A stretch of 64,000 nt of DNA from Massilioclostridium coli (GTDB lineage Bacteria > Bacillota > Clostridia > Oscillospirales > Ruminococcaceae). A model generated the notes under the pieces. That model was not told where the DNA came from and made no database searches. It saw nothing but the letters and a program-made list of their open reading frames with translations. The position numbers were made by a program, and so were the translations under genes. Below are positions 1-9,412 of this stretch, piece after piece. The stretch's first letter is position 1. Each line of letters begins with the position of its first letter. The stretch is from NCBI RefSeq assembly GCF_900095865.1, contig NZ_FMIZ01000007.1:310001-374000 (forward strand), read 5' to 3'.

Positions 1-378
1 CGCATGGAGAAAAAAGGGACTGTCAGCCGAACCAGTGTGGTCATGTCCACCAGCGCCGGGTATATCCTGTGCCTGGTTCTCTTCGCGGTGGGGCGGAGCT
101 TTTGGTTCATGTTGTTGGTGTTCCTGCTGGCGGGGCTTATGCGCACCATCAAGGAGCCTGTGCTGGCCGCCTGGATGAACGACCATGTGGATGAGAAAAT
201 GCGCGCCACAGTCTTTTCCACCAGCGGACAGCTGGACTCTTTCGGGCAGATCATCGGCGGGCCTATTGTGGGGCTGGTAGCCCAGCAGGTGTCCATACCC
301 TGGGGGCTGGTCTGTACCGCTTTCCTGCTGTTGCCCGCGCTGTTCTTAGTGCCGGTGGCGGGAAAGAAGCGGGATTGA
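1..378 (+). CDS. MFS drug efflux transporter, C-terminal part
   Basis: Only the last 125 residues are in the window; the reading frame is open at base 1, so the gene starts upstream. The visible part has three to four hydrophobic helices (roughly residues 13-33, 35-50, 85-100, 103-120), with a motif-A-like loop before RATVFSTSGQLDSFGQ. This is the C-terminal bundle of a major facilitator superfamily proton/drug antiporter. On an IME of this type it could be a tetracycline pump related to Tet(40)/TetA(P), but that is a guess from context and fold, not from a recognised signature. It ends in GKKRD and is followed by a terminator hairpin, so it is probably the last gene of its transcript. Confidence 0.7.
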   Translation, partial: RMEKKGTVSRTSVVMSTSAGYILCLVLFAVGRSFWFMLLVFLLAGLMRTIKEPVLAAWMNDHVDEKMRATVFSTSGQLDSFGQIIGGPIVGLVAQQVSIPWGLVCTAFLLLPALFLVPVAGKKRD

Positions 379-399
379 TATGGCATAGTTAAGTTTACT

Positions 400-432
400 G
401 ACGAGCGGGAGATTACTTCCGCTCGTCTTCAT
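400..432 (+). terminator. Terminator after the MFS gene
   Basis: Nine-base perfect arms, GACGAGCGG at 400-408 and CCGCTCGTC at 419-427, close a 10-base loop and are followed by a short T-containing stretch. The U-run is weak, but the position just after the MFS stop supports termination. Confidence 0.65.
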
Positions 433-630
433 TTAGTAGCGCAAAATTTGAGGACTCTTTATTTCCTTATTCGGTATAGCGGAGGCGGCTGTCAATTCGA
501 CATAATTTTCTTGTGATACTTTACCGTACATGAGCATTTGTTTCGTATTTGAAAGAACAAACTCACCAAATAAAAAAAACGATATTCGGGTGGGTTATTT
601 TGTTATACCCTAAATTACCCTCTGAGTAAG

Positions 631-792
631 CACGACCTTAAAGACTTAAAGGAACGGTGCAACGAGCAGAGCTGGGAACAGGGCTTGCATGTGCCGGAGA
701 AAGGAAAGACATTTGCTGGAGAAGTCCGGGAAGAAACGGTGGCATGGAGCAAAGACACCTACCAGCTTTTGAAAACGGCAAGTTTCCCTTGA
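631..792 (+). pseudogene. Relaxase C-terminal remnant
   Basis: An open frame of about 53 codons reads from a region without a start into a TGA at 790-792. It contains the phrases ERCNEQSWEQGLHVPEKG and WSKDTYQLLKTA. The GL-x-V/I-PEKG pattern resembles the post-catalytic region of mobilization relaxases. It has no start codon, no ribosome binding site and no HxH motif, so it is best read as debris of an older mobilization module left between the resistance gene and the present regulators. The family assignment is tentative. Confidence 0.4.
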
Positions 793-799
793 CTATCTG

Positions 800-1081
800 A
801 TGAACGAGAAGTTTGTCCAGTTTGCCGCGTCGGAGCCGGACGAGGAATACCCATTTACCGTCTGCGGTCAGACCGTCCTGCTCTGCAACGCCGCCCTTGC
901 CGACGCGATCTCTGTTTTGCCGGAGCAGACGCGGGAAGAAATCCTGCGCTATTACTTTCTGCGCCAGCCGCAGCGCGTGATCGGCGCGTGTATTGGCCGG
1001 TCACGCAGCACAGCGGGGCGGCATATCCAGCTTGCCTTGCAGCGGCTACGCGAAGAAATGGGGGTGAGCCGGTATGAGTAG
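800..1081 (+). CDS. Sigma-70 region 4-like regulator
   Basis: This 93-residue protein has a C-terminal helix-turn-helix of the sigma-70 region 4 type: SVLPEQTREEILRYYFL, then GRSRSTAGRHIQLALQRLREEM, where the second helix would contact DNA. It lacks region 2, so it is not a full sigma factor. Small proteins of this type are regulators in Tn916-like and other conjugative transposons (the ORF7 position). It overlaps the next gene by 8 bases, indicating translational coupling. It likely controls the resistance or mobility genes, but its target is not visible. Start ATG at 800 lacks an ideal ribosome binding site. Confidence 0.65.
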   Translation: MNEKFVQFAASEPDEEYPFTVCGQTVLLCNAALADAISVLPEQTREEILRYYFLRQPQRVIGACIGRSRSTAGRHIQLALQRLREEMGVSRYE

Positions 1082-1286
1082 ACTTCTCCCCTATGAAACA
1101 ATCCTCAAAGCCCGTGAGGGCGACCCAGAAGCCGTGAACGCTGTCCTGCTCCACTACGCCGGATATATCCGCTATTTCTCAAAAGTGAACGGGCAGGTCA
1201 ACGCCGAGGTGGAGGACTATGTAAAGCAGCGGTTAATTGACTGTCAATTCAAGTTCCGGCTTGACGAACCACCGGACAAGTCATAA
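1074..1286 (+). CDS. Conjugative-transposon HTH protein
   Basis: This 70-residue protein begins LLPYETILKAREGDPEA and contains VLLHYAGYIRYFSK followed by VEDYVKQRLIDCQFKF. That is the layout of the small helix-turn-helix proteins found next to sigma-like ORFs in conjugative transposons (ORF8 position of Tn916-type elements), which resemble sigma region 2 cores. Its ATG lies inside the end of the upstream gene, so the two are probably co-translated and may act as a split sigma-like pair. A strong terminator follows at 1322. No target promoter can be named from the sequence. Confidence 0.65.
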   Translation: MSRLLPYETILKAREGDPEAVNAVLLHYAGYIRYFSKVNGQVNAEVEDYVKQRLIDCQFKFRLDEPPDKS

Positions 1287-1321
1287 AAACTGAATACCAG
1301 CCGCCACCGACGCGGCCAGCG

Positions 1322-1359
1322 AAAGCAGTAAGTCTTGAAAAAGATTTACTGCTTTTTTT
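1322..1359 (+). terminator. Rho-independent terminator
   Basis: Perfect 10-base arms AAAGCAGTAA (1322-1331) and TTACTGCTTT (1346-1355) with a 14-base loop run directly into a T7 tract. It closes the two-gene regulator operon. Confidence 0.9.
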
Positions 1360-1868
1360 GTTGTCCGGCTCCGCTCCCGGCCATTTTGCCCCCTGCCGGT
1401 TGTAGTAGTAAGCGAGGAGGGAATTTTTCTGCCCTGGTGTTTGGCATTTGGAGCATTTACCCGTAGTAGAGGGCAAAGAGAAAGGATTTCTCCAACACCG
1501 GGTAGAAACCACTGCGTCCGGTGTCATTTTAGCGAAAGCGGGCAGGAATGCCCTTTACAGGATTAGTAGTAGCAGAAAAAGAGAAACAAACTTTTGTGGT
1601 TGCAGTTTTCCAAAAAAGTGGCGGACGGAAGTGAGAGAAAGTTTGCAGTCACGGAGAGCAAGTTTCTACCACGGTGCCAAAATCCGCAATTCTGTGGTTT
1701 TGCCCCTCGCGGGAAACTTGTTGGGGAGTGCCTTCCCCAAACCCTGCTATGCGGCTTGCGCCGCAAAAATATTTCCGTCCGGCAGGCCATTTTTTTGCGA
1801 GAACTGCCCCGGAAATACCTAACAGACCAGCCTATTTTTTGTGATAAGTGAAAGGAGGTTTACAGCCC
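1360..1868. other. Non-coding region, candidate oriT of the IME
   Basis: No credible gene is present in these 509 bases; the short open frames overlap one another without ribosome binding sites. The region directly upstream of mobC and the relaxase is the usual place for an origin of transfer. It carries clustered inverted repeats: an imperfect pair around 1674-1707 (GGTGCCAAAATCC and GGTTTTGCCCC), TTGGGGA/TCCCCAA at about 1719-1738, and TGCGGC/GCCGCA at about 1749-1764. A nick site cannot be identified by eye, so oriT is an inference from position and repeats. Confidence 0.45.
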
Positions 1869-2267
1869 ATGCCGAAGCGATACAACACACCCCACCGCAG
1901 CCGCGTTGTGAAAACCCGGCTGTCCGAAGATGAATACGCCGACTTCACAGCGCGGCTTGCGCCCTATGGTATCAGCCAGTCGGAATTTCTCCGGCAGGCG
2001 ATACGGCGCACGACCATACGCCCCGTTATCCATGTGTCAGCGGTCAATGATGAACTGCTTTCCGCTGTTGGAAAGCTGGCCGCCGAGTACGGCAGGATCG
2101 GCGGCAACCTCAATCAGATTGCCCGGTATCTGAACGAATACGGCGTACCCTACAACACCCTTTCCGGCGAGGTACGCGCCGCCATATCCGACCTTGCCGT
2201 CCTCAAGTATGAAGTCCTCAAGAAAGTAGGTGACGCGGTTGGCAACACTCAAGCATATCAACTCTAA
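1869..2267 (+). CDS. mobC: MobC-type relaxosome accessory protein
   Basis: This 132-residue protein starts at the ATG at 1869, about 12 bases after an AGGAGG-type ribosome binding site. The N-terminal half (VVKTRLSEDEYADF, then GISQSEFLRQAIRRTT) has the ribbon-helix-helix pattern of MobC/MbeC relaxosome proteins. The C-terminal half has the diagnostic IGGNLNQIARYLNEYG segment. MobC binds oriT, melts DNA near the nick and recruits the relaxase. It overlaps the relaxase start by 29 bases, the standard mobC-mobA arrangement, and lies just after the candidate oriT. Confidence 0.9.
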   Translation: MPKRYNTPHRSRVVKTRLSEDEYADFTARLAPYGISQSEFLRQAIRRTTIRPVIHVSAVNDELLSAVGKLAAEYGRIGGNLNQIARYLNEYGVPYNTLSGEVRAAISDLAVLKYEVLKKVGDAVGNTQAYQL

Positions 2268-3864
2268 AAACGCCGACTACGGAGCCGCCGAGCAATATCT
2301 TCTCTTTGAGCATGACGAGTTTACCATGAAGCCCGTCCTTGATGAAACCGGCAGGCTTATCCCCCGCGAGGACTACCGGCTGTCCACGCTGAACTGCGAC
2401 GGGGAGGATTTTGCCGTTGCGTGTATGCGGGCCAATCTCCGCTATCAGAAAAACCAGCGGCGGGAAGATGTGAAAAGCCACCACTACATCATCAGCTTTG
2501 ACCCGCGGGACGGGCCGGACAACGGCCTGACCGTAGACCGGGCGCAGGCGTTGGGGGAACAATTCTGTAAAGAGCATTTTCCCGGCCACCAGGCCCTTGT
2601 CTGCACCCACCCGGACGGGCATAACCACAGCGGCAACATTCATGTGCATATCGTCATAAACAGCCTGCGGATTGAGGAAGTGCCGTTCCTGCCCTACATG
2701 GACAGGCCGGCCGATACGAAAGTCGGCTGCAAGCACCGATGTACCGACGCTGCCCTGCGCTACTTCAAATCCGAAGTCATGGAGATGTGCCACCGGGAGG
2801 GGCTTTATCAAATCGACCTCTTGAACGGCAGCAAGAACCGCGTCACCGACCGGGAGTATTGGGCGCAGAAAAAGGGACAGGCCGCGCTGGACAAGCAGAA
2901 CGCCCCCATGATTGCCGATAGTATCACGCCCCGGCAGACCAAGTTTGAAACGAACAAGGAGAAGCTGCGGCAGACCCTACGGAAAGCCCTTGCCACCGCC
3001 GCCAGCTTTGACGAGTTTTCCTCTCTGTTGCTGCAGGAGGGTGTGACCGTCAAGGAGAGCCGGGGGCGGCTTTCCTACCTCACGCCGGACAGGACAAAGC
3101 CAATTACCGCCCGGAAGCTGGGCGACGATTTTGACCGCGCCGCTGTCTTTGCCGTTTTAGAGCAAAACGCCGCCAGAGCAGCCGAAGCGCCAGCCAGATC
3201 CCCCGATCCCCCACGCACCATAAAAGACCGCTTGCAGGTTGCCAGAGCCGAGATAGCCGCCCCGAAACAGGACGGAGTGCAGCGGCTTGTGGACATTGAG
3301 CAGAAAATGGCCGAGGGCAAAGGCCGGGGCTATGAACGCTGGGCGAAGATACACAATCTGAAGCAGGCCGCCAAAACGCTGTCCGTCTACCAGCAATACG
3401 GCTTTACTTCCCCGGAGCAGTTAGAAGCCGCCGTTGACACCGCCTATCAGAAAATGCGCCAGACCAGCGGCGAACTGAAAGCACTGGAAACGAAGCTGCA
3501 AGGGAAAAAGAAGTTGCAGCGGCAGGTGTTGGCCTACGCCCAGACCAAGGCCGCCCGCGACGGGCTGCGGGCACAGAAATCCGAGAAAGCCCGCGCCGCA
3601 TACCGGCAGGCCCATGAGAGCGATTTTATCATAGCCGACGCAGCAGCCCGGTATTTCAAGGCGCATGGCATTACCAAGCTGCCCGCCCGGAAAGCGTTGC
3701 AGGCCGAGATCGAGCAGCTTATCTCCGAGAAAGACGGCCTGTATAACACCTATCACGAACAGAAACAGCGGTTCAAGGAGTTGCAGACCGTCAAGCGGAA
3801 CATCGACCAGATTTTGCGCCGGGACGAGCCGCACCGCAGAAAGGAGCAGAGCCATGAGCGATAA
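2239..3864 (+). CDS. MOB-type relaxase of the IME
   Basis: This is a relaxase of about 541 residues that nicks oriT and stays covalently linked to the transferred strand. The TTG at 2239 gives the family N-terminus MATLKHINSKNADYG, and AGGTG at 2229-2233 suits it; a GTG lies three codons upstream. The three-histidine metal site is visible as CTHPDGHNHSGNIHVHIVINS at about residues 126-146, within the N-terminal MobA/MobL domain. The remaining 350 residues are charged and helical, with a probable coiled coil (EQKMAEGKGRGYERWAKIHNL and onward), as in MobL relaxases of Clostridia. It shares that GPGYERWAK-type motif with the ICE relaxase at 36472-37475. Confidence 0.9.
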   Translation: MATLKHINSKNADYGAAEQYLLFEHDEFTMKPVLDETGRLIPREDYRLSTLNCDGEDFAVACMRANLRYQKNQRREDVKSHHYIISFDPRDGPDNGLTVDRAQALGEQFCKEHFPGHQALVCTHPDGHNHSGNIHVHIVINSLRIEEVPFLPYMDRPADTKVGCKHRCTDAALRYFKSEVMEMCHREGLYQIDLLNGSKNRVTDREYWAQKKGQAALDKQNAPMIADSITPRQTKFETNKEKLRQTLRKALATAASFDEFSSLLLQEGVTVKESRGRLSYLTPDRTKPITARKLGDDFDRAAVFAVLEQNAARAAEAPARSPDPPRTIKDRLQVARAEIAAPKQDGVQRLVDIEQKMAEGKGRGYERWAKIHNLKQAAKTLSVYQQYGFTSPEQLEAAVDTAYQKMRQTSGELKALETKLQGKKKLQRQVLAYAQTKAARDGLRAQKSEKARAAYRQAHESDFIIADAAARYFKAHGITKLPARKALQAEIEQLISEKDGLYNTYHEQKQRFKELQTVKRNIDQILRRDEPHRRKEQSHER

Positions 3865-4240
3865 CCTGCCCCACATGGACTACCGCCAGCACCGGCGGGC
3901 GCGGCGGCTGGTACATGAGTGCTGTAACTACGACGAGGGAAACTGCCTGCTGTTAGACGACGGGGAGCCTTGCGTGTGCGTCCAGAGCATTTCCCTTTCC
4001 CTCATGTGCCGGTGGTTCCGTGTGGCTGTCCTGCCCCTTGACGGGGAGCTGGCCGCAGCCCTCTTGTACCGGGGGAGCCGGAAACGGTGTGCCGTCTGCG
4101 GCGCGGCCTTTGTCCCCAAATCCAACCGGGGAAAATACTGCCCCGACTGCGCCGGACGCATAAAGAAAATCAAAGCTGCCGAGCGAAAGCGGAAACAAAG
4201 GCATAAATGTCACGCTTTAGAGCCTTTCAAACCCGCATAA
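3854..4240 (+). CDS. Cysteine-rich VLP domain protein (IME copy)
   Basis: This 128-residue protein starts at ATG 3854, overlapping the relaxase end by 11 bases. It has the cysteine-rich VLP layout: an N-terminal part with CCNYDEGNC and CVCVQ, the signature VAVLPLDGEL, and a C-terminal zinc-ribbon-like C-x2-C...C-x2-C (CAVCGAAFVPKSNRGKYCPDC) followed by a very basic tail. This family accompanies relaxases in clostridial mobile elements. Its function is unknown; zinc-dependent nucleic acid binding is plausible. A homologue occurs in the ICE at 29922-30296. Confidence 0.8.
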   Translation: MSDNLPHMDYRQHRRARRLVHECCNYDEGNCLLLDDGEPCVCVQSISLSLMCRWFRVAVLPLDGELAAALLYRGSRKRCAVCGAAFVPKSNRGKYCPDCAGRIKKIKAAERKRKQRHKCHALEPFKPA

Positions 4241-4360
4241 ATCAAGGCTTTTTTCGTGGGTGTCAAAGGGTGCGCGATACATTTATCCTTTTCCCCCGGA
4301 AACGCCGTCCTAATGCGTGACAAACCGCCAAAATCAACCCGAACACAGGGAGGTGATATT

Positions 4361-5107
4361 ATCGCTGATTATATCATGGCAGACACGCCGCTGCCTTTCT
4401 TTCTGCCTTATCCCCGTTTTCTGCTGAAAATGGAGATTTCCCAGACCGCCAAGCTGCTGTATTCGCTGCTGTTAGACCGCTCCACCCTTTCACAGAAAAA
4501 CAAGTGGCAGGACGACAAGGGCAGGATTTATATTATCTATCCCATCGCGGAGATAGCCGAAATACTGGATAAAGGCAGCACCACCATAAAGGGGGCGCTC
4601 AATGAACTGGACATGGCGGGGCTTTTGGAACGGGAACGGGGCGGCTTCTCCGTACCGAACCGGCTATATGTGAAAGTGCCGCGTGTGCCACAGGTACAGT
4701 TTTCCGACCAACTGATGGCCGGAAAACCGACCCTCACAGAGCCGGAAAACCGACCAACTGATGGTCAGAAAACCGACCTTATGATGGTCGGAAAACCGTC
4801 CCCTAACCAAACTACTATAAACAAACTTACAGAGAGCCAAACAATGGGAGCGAGTGGGGAGCCGCCCGCGCCCTATGGCCGATACCGGAATATTTTCCTG
4901 TCAGAAGCAGAATACGCCGAACTGAAAGAGGATTACCCCGACAGGCTGGAACGGTTCATCGAGGAAATGAGCCGCTACCTTGCCGCCAGCGGGAAAAGCT
5001 ACCAGAATTATGCCGCCGCCCTGCGGATATGGGCGGGGAACGACAAAAAGGGCGCCCCGAAAAAGGGCATCCCTGACTACTCATGCAAGGAGGGCGAGAG
5101 TTTATGA
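4361..5107 (+). CDS. RepA_N-type replication initiator
   Basis: The N-terminal domain (PLPFFLPYPRFLL, then SQTAKLLYSLLLDRSTLSQKN, then YIIYPIAEIAEIL and STTIKGALNELDMAGLLERERGG) is the winged-helix RepA N-terminal domain of plasmid and mobile-element initiators. It should bind iterons and allow extrachromosomal replication of the excised circle. A polar linker (residues about 120-165) and a helical C-terminal domain that may contact the downstream DnaC-like loader follow. A full GGGAGGTG at 4348-4355 is placed for an ATC at 4361 (or ATT at 4358), giving ADYIMADTPLPFF. The first ATG, at 4376, is 20 bases away from it, so a rare start is suspected. Confidence 0.75.
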   Translation: MADYIMADTPLPFFLPYPRFLLKMEISQTAKLLYSLLLDRSTLSQKNKWQDDKGRIYIIYPIAEIAEILDKGSTTIKGALNELDMAGLLERERGGFSVPNRLYVKVPRVPQVQFSDQLMAGKPTLTEPENRPTDGQKTDLMMVGKPSPNQTTINKLTESQTMGASGEPPAPYGRYRNIFLSEAEYAELKEDYPDRLERFIEEMSRYLAASGKSYQNYAAALRIWAGNDKKGAPKKGIPDYSCKEGESL

Positions 5108-5946
5108 AGAACGAAATCAACGCTGTTTTGGAAAATATGACGGCTGCCACCCCGGAGCCGGAGGACTACACCGGCGAGGACGGTTTACTGTACTGCGGCA
5201 AATGCCGCAAGCCGAAAGAAGCCTATTTTGCGCCGGATAAGGCCGCTATCTTTGGCCGTGACCGCCACCCGGCAGAGTGCGACTGCCAGAGAGCCGCCCG
5301 TGAGGAACGGGAGGCCGCCGAGAAGCGGCGCAGGCACCTTGATACCGTGGAAGAACTGAAACGCCGGGGCTTTACCGACCCCACCATGCGGGACTGGACT
5401 TTTGAGAACGACAACGGCAGGAACCCGCAGACCGGGATTGCCCGCCGGTATGTGGAGCATTGGGAGGATATGCGAACCGACAATATCGGCTGCCTGTTCT
5501 GGGGCGGCGTGGGAACCGGGAAAAGCTACCTTGCGGGCTGTATCGCAAACGCCCTTATGGAGAAAGAAATCCCCGTCCACATGACGAACTTTGCCCTTAT
5601 CCTCAACGACCTTGCCGCCAGCTTTGAGGGGCGCAACGAGTACATTTCCCGCCTTTGCCGCTATCCGCTGCTTATCCTTGACGACTTCGGTATGGAGCGC
5701 GGGACGGAATACGGGCTGGAACAGGTTTTCAATGTGATTGACAGCCGTTACCGCAGCGGCAAGCCGCTGATCGTCACGACCAACCTCACGCTGGACGACC
5801 TGCGGAACCCGGAGGACACCGCCCATTCCCGGATTTATGACCGGCTGCTTTCCATGTGCGTCCCGGTGCGCTTTACCGGCGACAACTTCCGGCAGGAAGC
5901 CGCGCAGCGGAAAATGGAGAACATGAAGAAACTGATTACCGACTGA
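5104..5946 (+). CDS. DnaC/IstB-like ATPase, helicase loader
   Basis: This 280-residue AAA+ protein starts at ATG 5104, overlapping the initiator stop by 4 bases (ATGA), with AAGGAGGG upstream. An N-terminal zinc-finger-like region has Y-CGKCRKP and ECDCQRA (about residues 33-67). The ATPase core shows Walker A GGVGTGKS (about 137-144), Walker B LLILDDFG (about 191-198) and sensor I IVTTNLT. DnaC-like proteins load the replicative helicase at the opened origin, so with RepA_N it forms a two-gene replication module typical of IMEs and plasmids. IstB, the transposition ATPase, is related in sequence, but no IstA is present. Confidence 0.88.
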   Translation: MKNEINAVLENMTAATPEPEDYTGEDGLLYCGKCRKPKEAYFAPDKAAIFGRDRHPAECDCQRAAREEREAAEKRRRHLDTVEELKRRGFTDPTMRDWTFENDNGRNPQTGIARRYVEHWEDMRTDNIGCLFWGGVGTGKSYLAGCIANALMEKEIPVHMTNFALILNDLAASFEGRNEYISRLCRYPLLILDDFGMERGTEYGLEQVFNVIDSRYRSGKPLIVTTNLTLDDLRNPEDTAHSRIYDRLLSMCVPVRFTGDNFRQEAAQRKMENMKKLITD

Positions 5947-5960
5947 AAGGAGTATTGCCT

Positions 5961-6149
5961 ATGGCAGATAACAAGCAGCACGACCACCGCACCACTCGCC
6001 GCCCCGACTGCGTGACGGAAATCCGCATGGGCAATTCCGTCCTTGTCGTGTCCGGCTATTTCAAGAAAGACACCACAACCACAGCCGCCGACAAAATGGC
6101 GCGGGTACTGGAAGCGGAAGCCGCTGCTACACAAAAACCGGCGATTTGA
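5961..6149 (+). CDS. TnpW-like small transposon protein
   Basis: This 62-residue protein starts at ATG 5961 after AAAGGAG. Its core, CVTEIRMGNSVLVVSGYF followed by TAADKMARVLEAEA, matches the small TnpW family of Tn4451-type mobilizable transposons: a short beta-hairpin and a helix. It is always found near TnpX-type recombinases. Its role is unknown; it may influence excision or regulation. It lies between the replication module and the recombinase, 110 bases upstream of the latter. Confidence 0.75.
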   Translation: MADNKQHDHRTTRRPDCVTEIRMGNSVLVVSGYFKKDTTTTAADKMARVLEAEAAATQKPAI

Positions 6150-6192
6150 CAAGCTGTAAAGAAGCAGATTTGACACTTTTGCCGCTATACAA

Positions 6193-7880
<1,688 letters not shown>

Positions 7881-7960
7881 CGCCCGACCTATCCGACACA
7901 ATGGCCAAGTGCCGGATAGGAACGGCAAAATTTTTTACACCTCTAATGCTTCTTTATCAC

Positions 7961-7975
7961 ACACAAACAAAATCA
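7961..7975. other. Right att junction of the IME in maff2
   Basis: From about 7970 the frame reads KSQGMKQLMAGGG, as in intact Maff2 proteins. Just upstream it reads TQT, where family members usually have GA (GAKSQG). The change-over therefore falls between about 7961 and 7972. The 2-base crossover core cannot be fixed without the left junction, which is outside the window. Confidence 0.65.
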
Positions 7976-8059
7976 CAAGGTATGAAACAGCTTATGGCTG
8001 GCGGAGGTATCGCATTAGTTGGTATGACGCTGATCCCGCTATTGGCTGGTTTGTTCTAA
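7970..8059 (+). pseudogene. Maff2 C-terminal remnant
   Basis: The last 29 codons of a Maff2 family membrane protein remain, from KSQGMKQLMAGGGIALVG to LIPLLAGLF and a TAA at 8057-8059. Maff2 is a small protein of about 60-70 residues with two hydrophobic segments. It is encoded between the VirD4-type coupling protein and the TrbL-like gene in this ICE family and is thought to belong to the mating channel. The N-terminal half is missing here because the IME is inserted. An internal ATG at 7982 could still start a 25-residue peptide holding one hydrophobic segment. Confidence 0.85.
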
Positions 8060-8065
8060 TAACCT

Positions 8066-8929
8066 ATGGATTGGCTGGTTGATTGGATATCGGATTGGAT
8101 TAAACAGGGCCTTATTGACGCTATCACAGGACAATACACAGGTATATTTGAATCAGTAAACAGCCAGGTCAATGATGTCGCAGGTCAGGTCGGACAAACC
8201 CCGCAAGGCTGGAATGGCGGGGTTTTCCAAATGATCCAGACTTTATCGGAAACGGTTGTGCTGCCGATTGCCGGAATTATCCTGACGTTCGTATTGGTGT
8301 ATGAACTGATTCAGATGATTTTGGAAAAGAACAACATGCACGACTTCGATACATTCAATATTTTCAAGTGGATTTTCAAGACTTTTGTTGCCACCTATCT
8401 TCTGACAAACTGTTTCACGATTGTCATGGCGGTGTTTGATGTGGCACAGCATACTATTTCAAACAGCGCCGGAGTTATCAACGGCAATCTGGATGTGGCA
8501 GCTTCTCTTGACGACTTACAGACGCAGCTTGAAGCAATGGGTGTATGGGAACTGATGGGGCTCTGGCTGGAGACCAATATTATTTACCTGTGTATGTGGA
8601 TCTTGTCCATTGTGATTTTTGTAATTGTTTACGGCAGAATGATTGAAATCTATTTGACCGTGAGCGTTGCACCGATTCCGTTTTCCACGATGGTAAATCG
8701 TGAATGGGGAGTGATGGGAACCAACTACTTTCGCTCCCTGTTCGCTCTTGGATTTCAGGGTTTCCTTATCCTGATCTGTGTTGCTATTTATGCGGTATTG
8801 GTACAATCCATTCCGTCAAACAGCGACATACACGGCGCAATCTGGGGTACAGCGGGATATACGGTACTGCTTGCCTTTGCTTTGTTTAAGACCAGTTCGT
8901 TATCAAAAAGTATCTTTAATGCGCATTAG
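8066..8929 (+). CDS. TrbL/VirB6-like conjugal transfer membrane protein
   Basis: This 287-residue polytopic protein corresponds to the CD0411/TrbL-like gene of clostridial ICEs. The N-terminus is amphipathic (MDWLVDWISDWIKQGLIDAITG), followed by about six hydrophobic segments (around residues 72-93, 108-130, 172-195, 200-215, 228-250, 260-280). The VSVAPIPFSTMVNREWG loop is typical of the family. VirB6/TrbL proteins form the inner-membrane part of the type IV secretion channel. It starts six bases after the maff2 stop, so normal expression probably depends on coupling with maff2, which the IME insertion disturbs. Confidence 0.88.
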   Translation: MDWLVDWISDWIKQGLIDAITGQYTGIFESVNSQVNDVAGQVGQTPQGWNGGVFQMIQTLSETVVLPIAGIILTFVLVYELIQMILEKNNMHDFDTFNIFKWIFKTFVATYLLTNCFTIVMAVFDVAQHTISNSAGVINGNLDVAASLDDLQTQLEAMGVWELMGLWLETNIIYLCMWILSIVIFVIVYGRMIEIYLTVSVAPIPFSTMVNREWGVMGTNYFRSLFALGFQGFLILICVAIYAVLVQSIPSNSDIHGAIWGTAGYTVLLAFALFKTSSLSKSIFNAH

Positions 8930-8968
8930 TGCGCAATCATTTTAAACACATAAAAGGAGGATTTATTT

Positions 8969-9412
8969 ATGAGCAATAACAATACAAATACTACGGTTCC
9001 TGAAAACATGGAAGCTGCACCTTTGAAACTGGATGTAAGGGTTCGCCCGATCGCCCCGATGGGGAACCTTCTTGCCTATGCCAATGTGACGATTGGCGGC
9101 TGCTTTAAGGTAGATGGGTTCCGTATCTGTTCCAGTGAAAAAGGGCTGTATGTCAATATGCCTTCCACACAGGACGGAAAAGGCGGCTGGCGTGATGTGT
9201 GCTGGCCGGTTACAGCAGATTTTCGTAAACAGCTTTGTGATGCGCTGATTGAAGGATACGGGCAGGCAATCGAAAACCTGCAGGCAACGCTTGAAGCCAC
9301 AAAAGGCGCGGCGGAAAAGCCTTCCCTTACCGGTGCGCTGAAAGAAAATGCCGGTAAGGTTAAGAGTCAGCCTTCCAAAGCTCCGGCAGCGAAGAAAGAG
9401 CCGGAACTTTAA
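8969..9412 (+). CDS. SpoVG-like protein
   Basis: This 147-residue protein has good AAAGGAGG spacing to ATG 8969. Residues about 20-105 match SpoVG: LDVRVRPI, then LLAYANVTIGGCFKVDGFRIC, GLYVNMPS and WRDVCWPVTADFRKQLCDALIEGY. SpoVG proteins bind nucleic acid and act as global regulators in Firmicutes. Copies embedded in ICE transfer operons are common and may regulate the operon. The C-terminal 40 residues are a low-complexity A/K/P/E tail not found in cellular SpoVG. The stop overlaps the next ATG by one base. Confidence 0.85.
   Translation: MSNNNTNTTVPENMEAAPLKLDVRVRPIAPMGNLLAYANVTIGGCFKVDGFRICSSEKGLYVNMPSTQDGKGGWRDVCWPVTADFRKQLCDALIEGYGQAIENLQATLEATKGAAEKPSLTGALKENAGKVKSQPSKAPAAKKEPEL

Noticed and set aside
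1448..1851. ORFs of 124 and 85 residues between the regulator pair and mobC
   Set aside because: They overlap each other and a minus-strand ORF, have no ribosome binding site or domain, and cover the repeat-rich candidate oriT.
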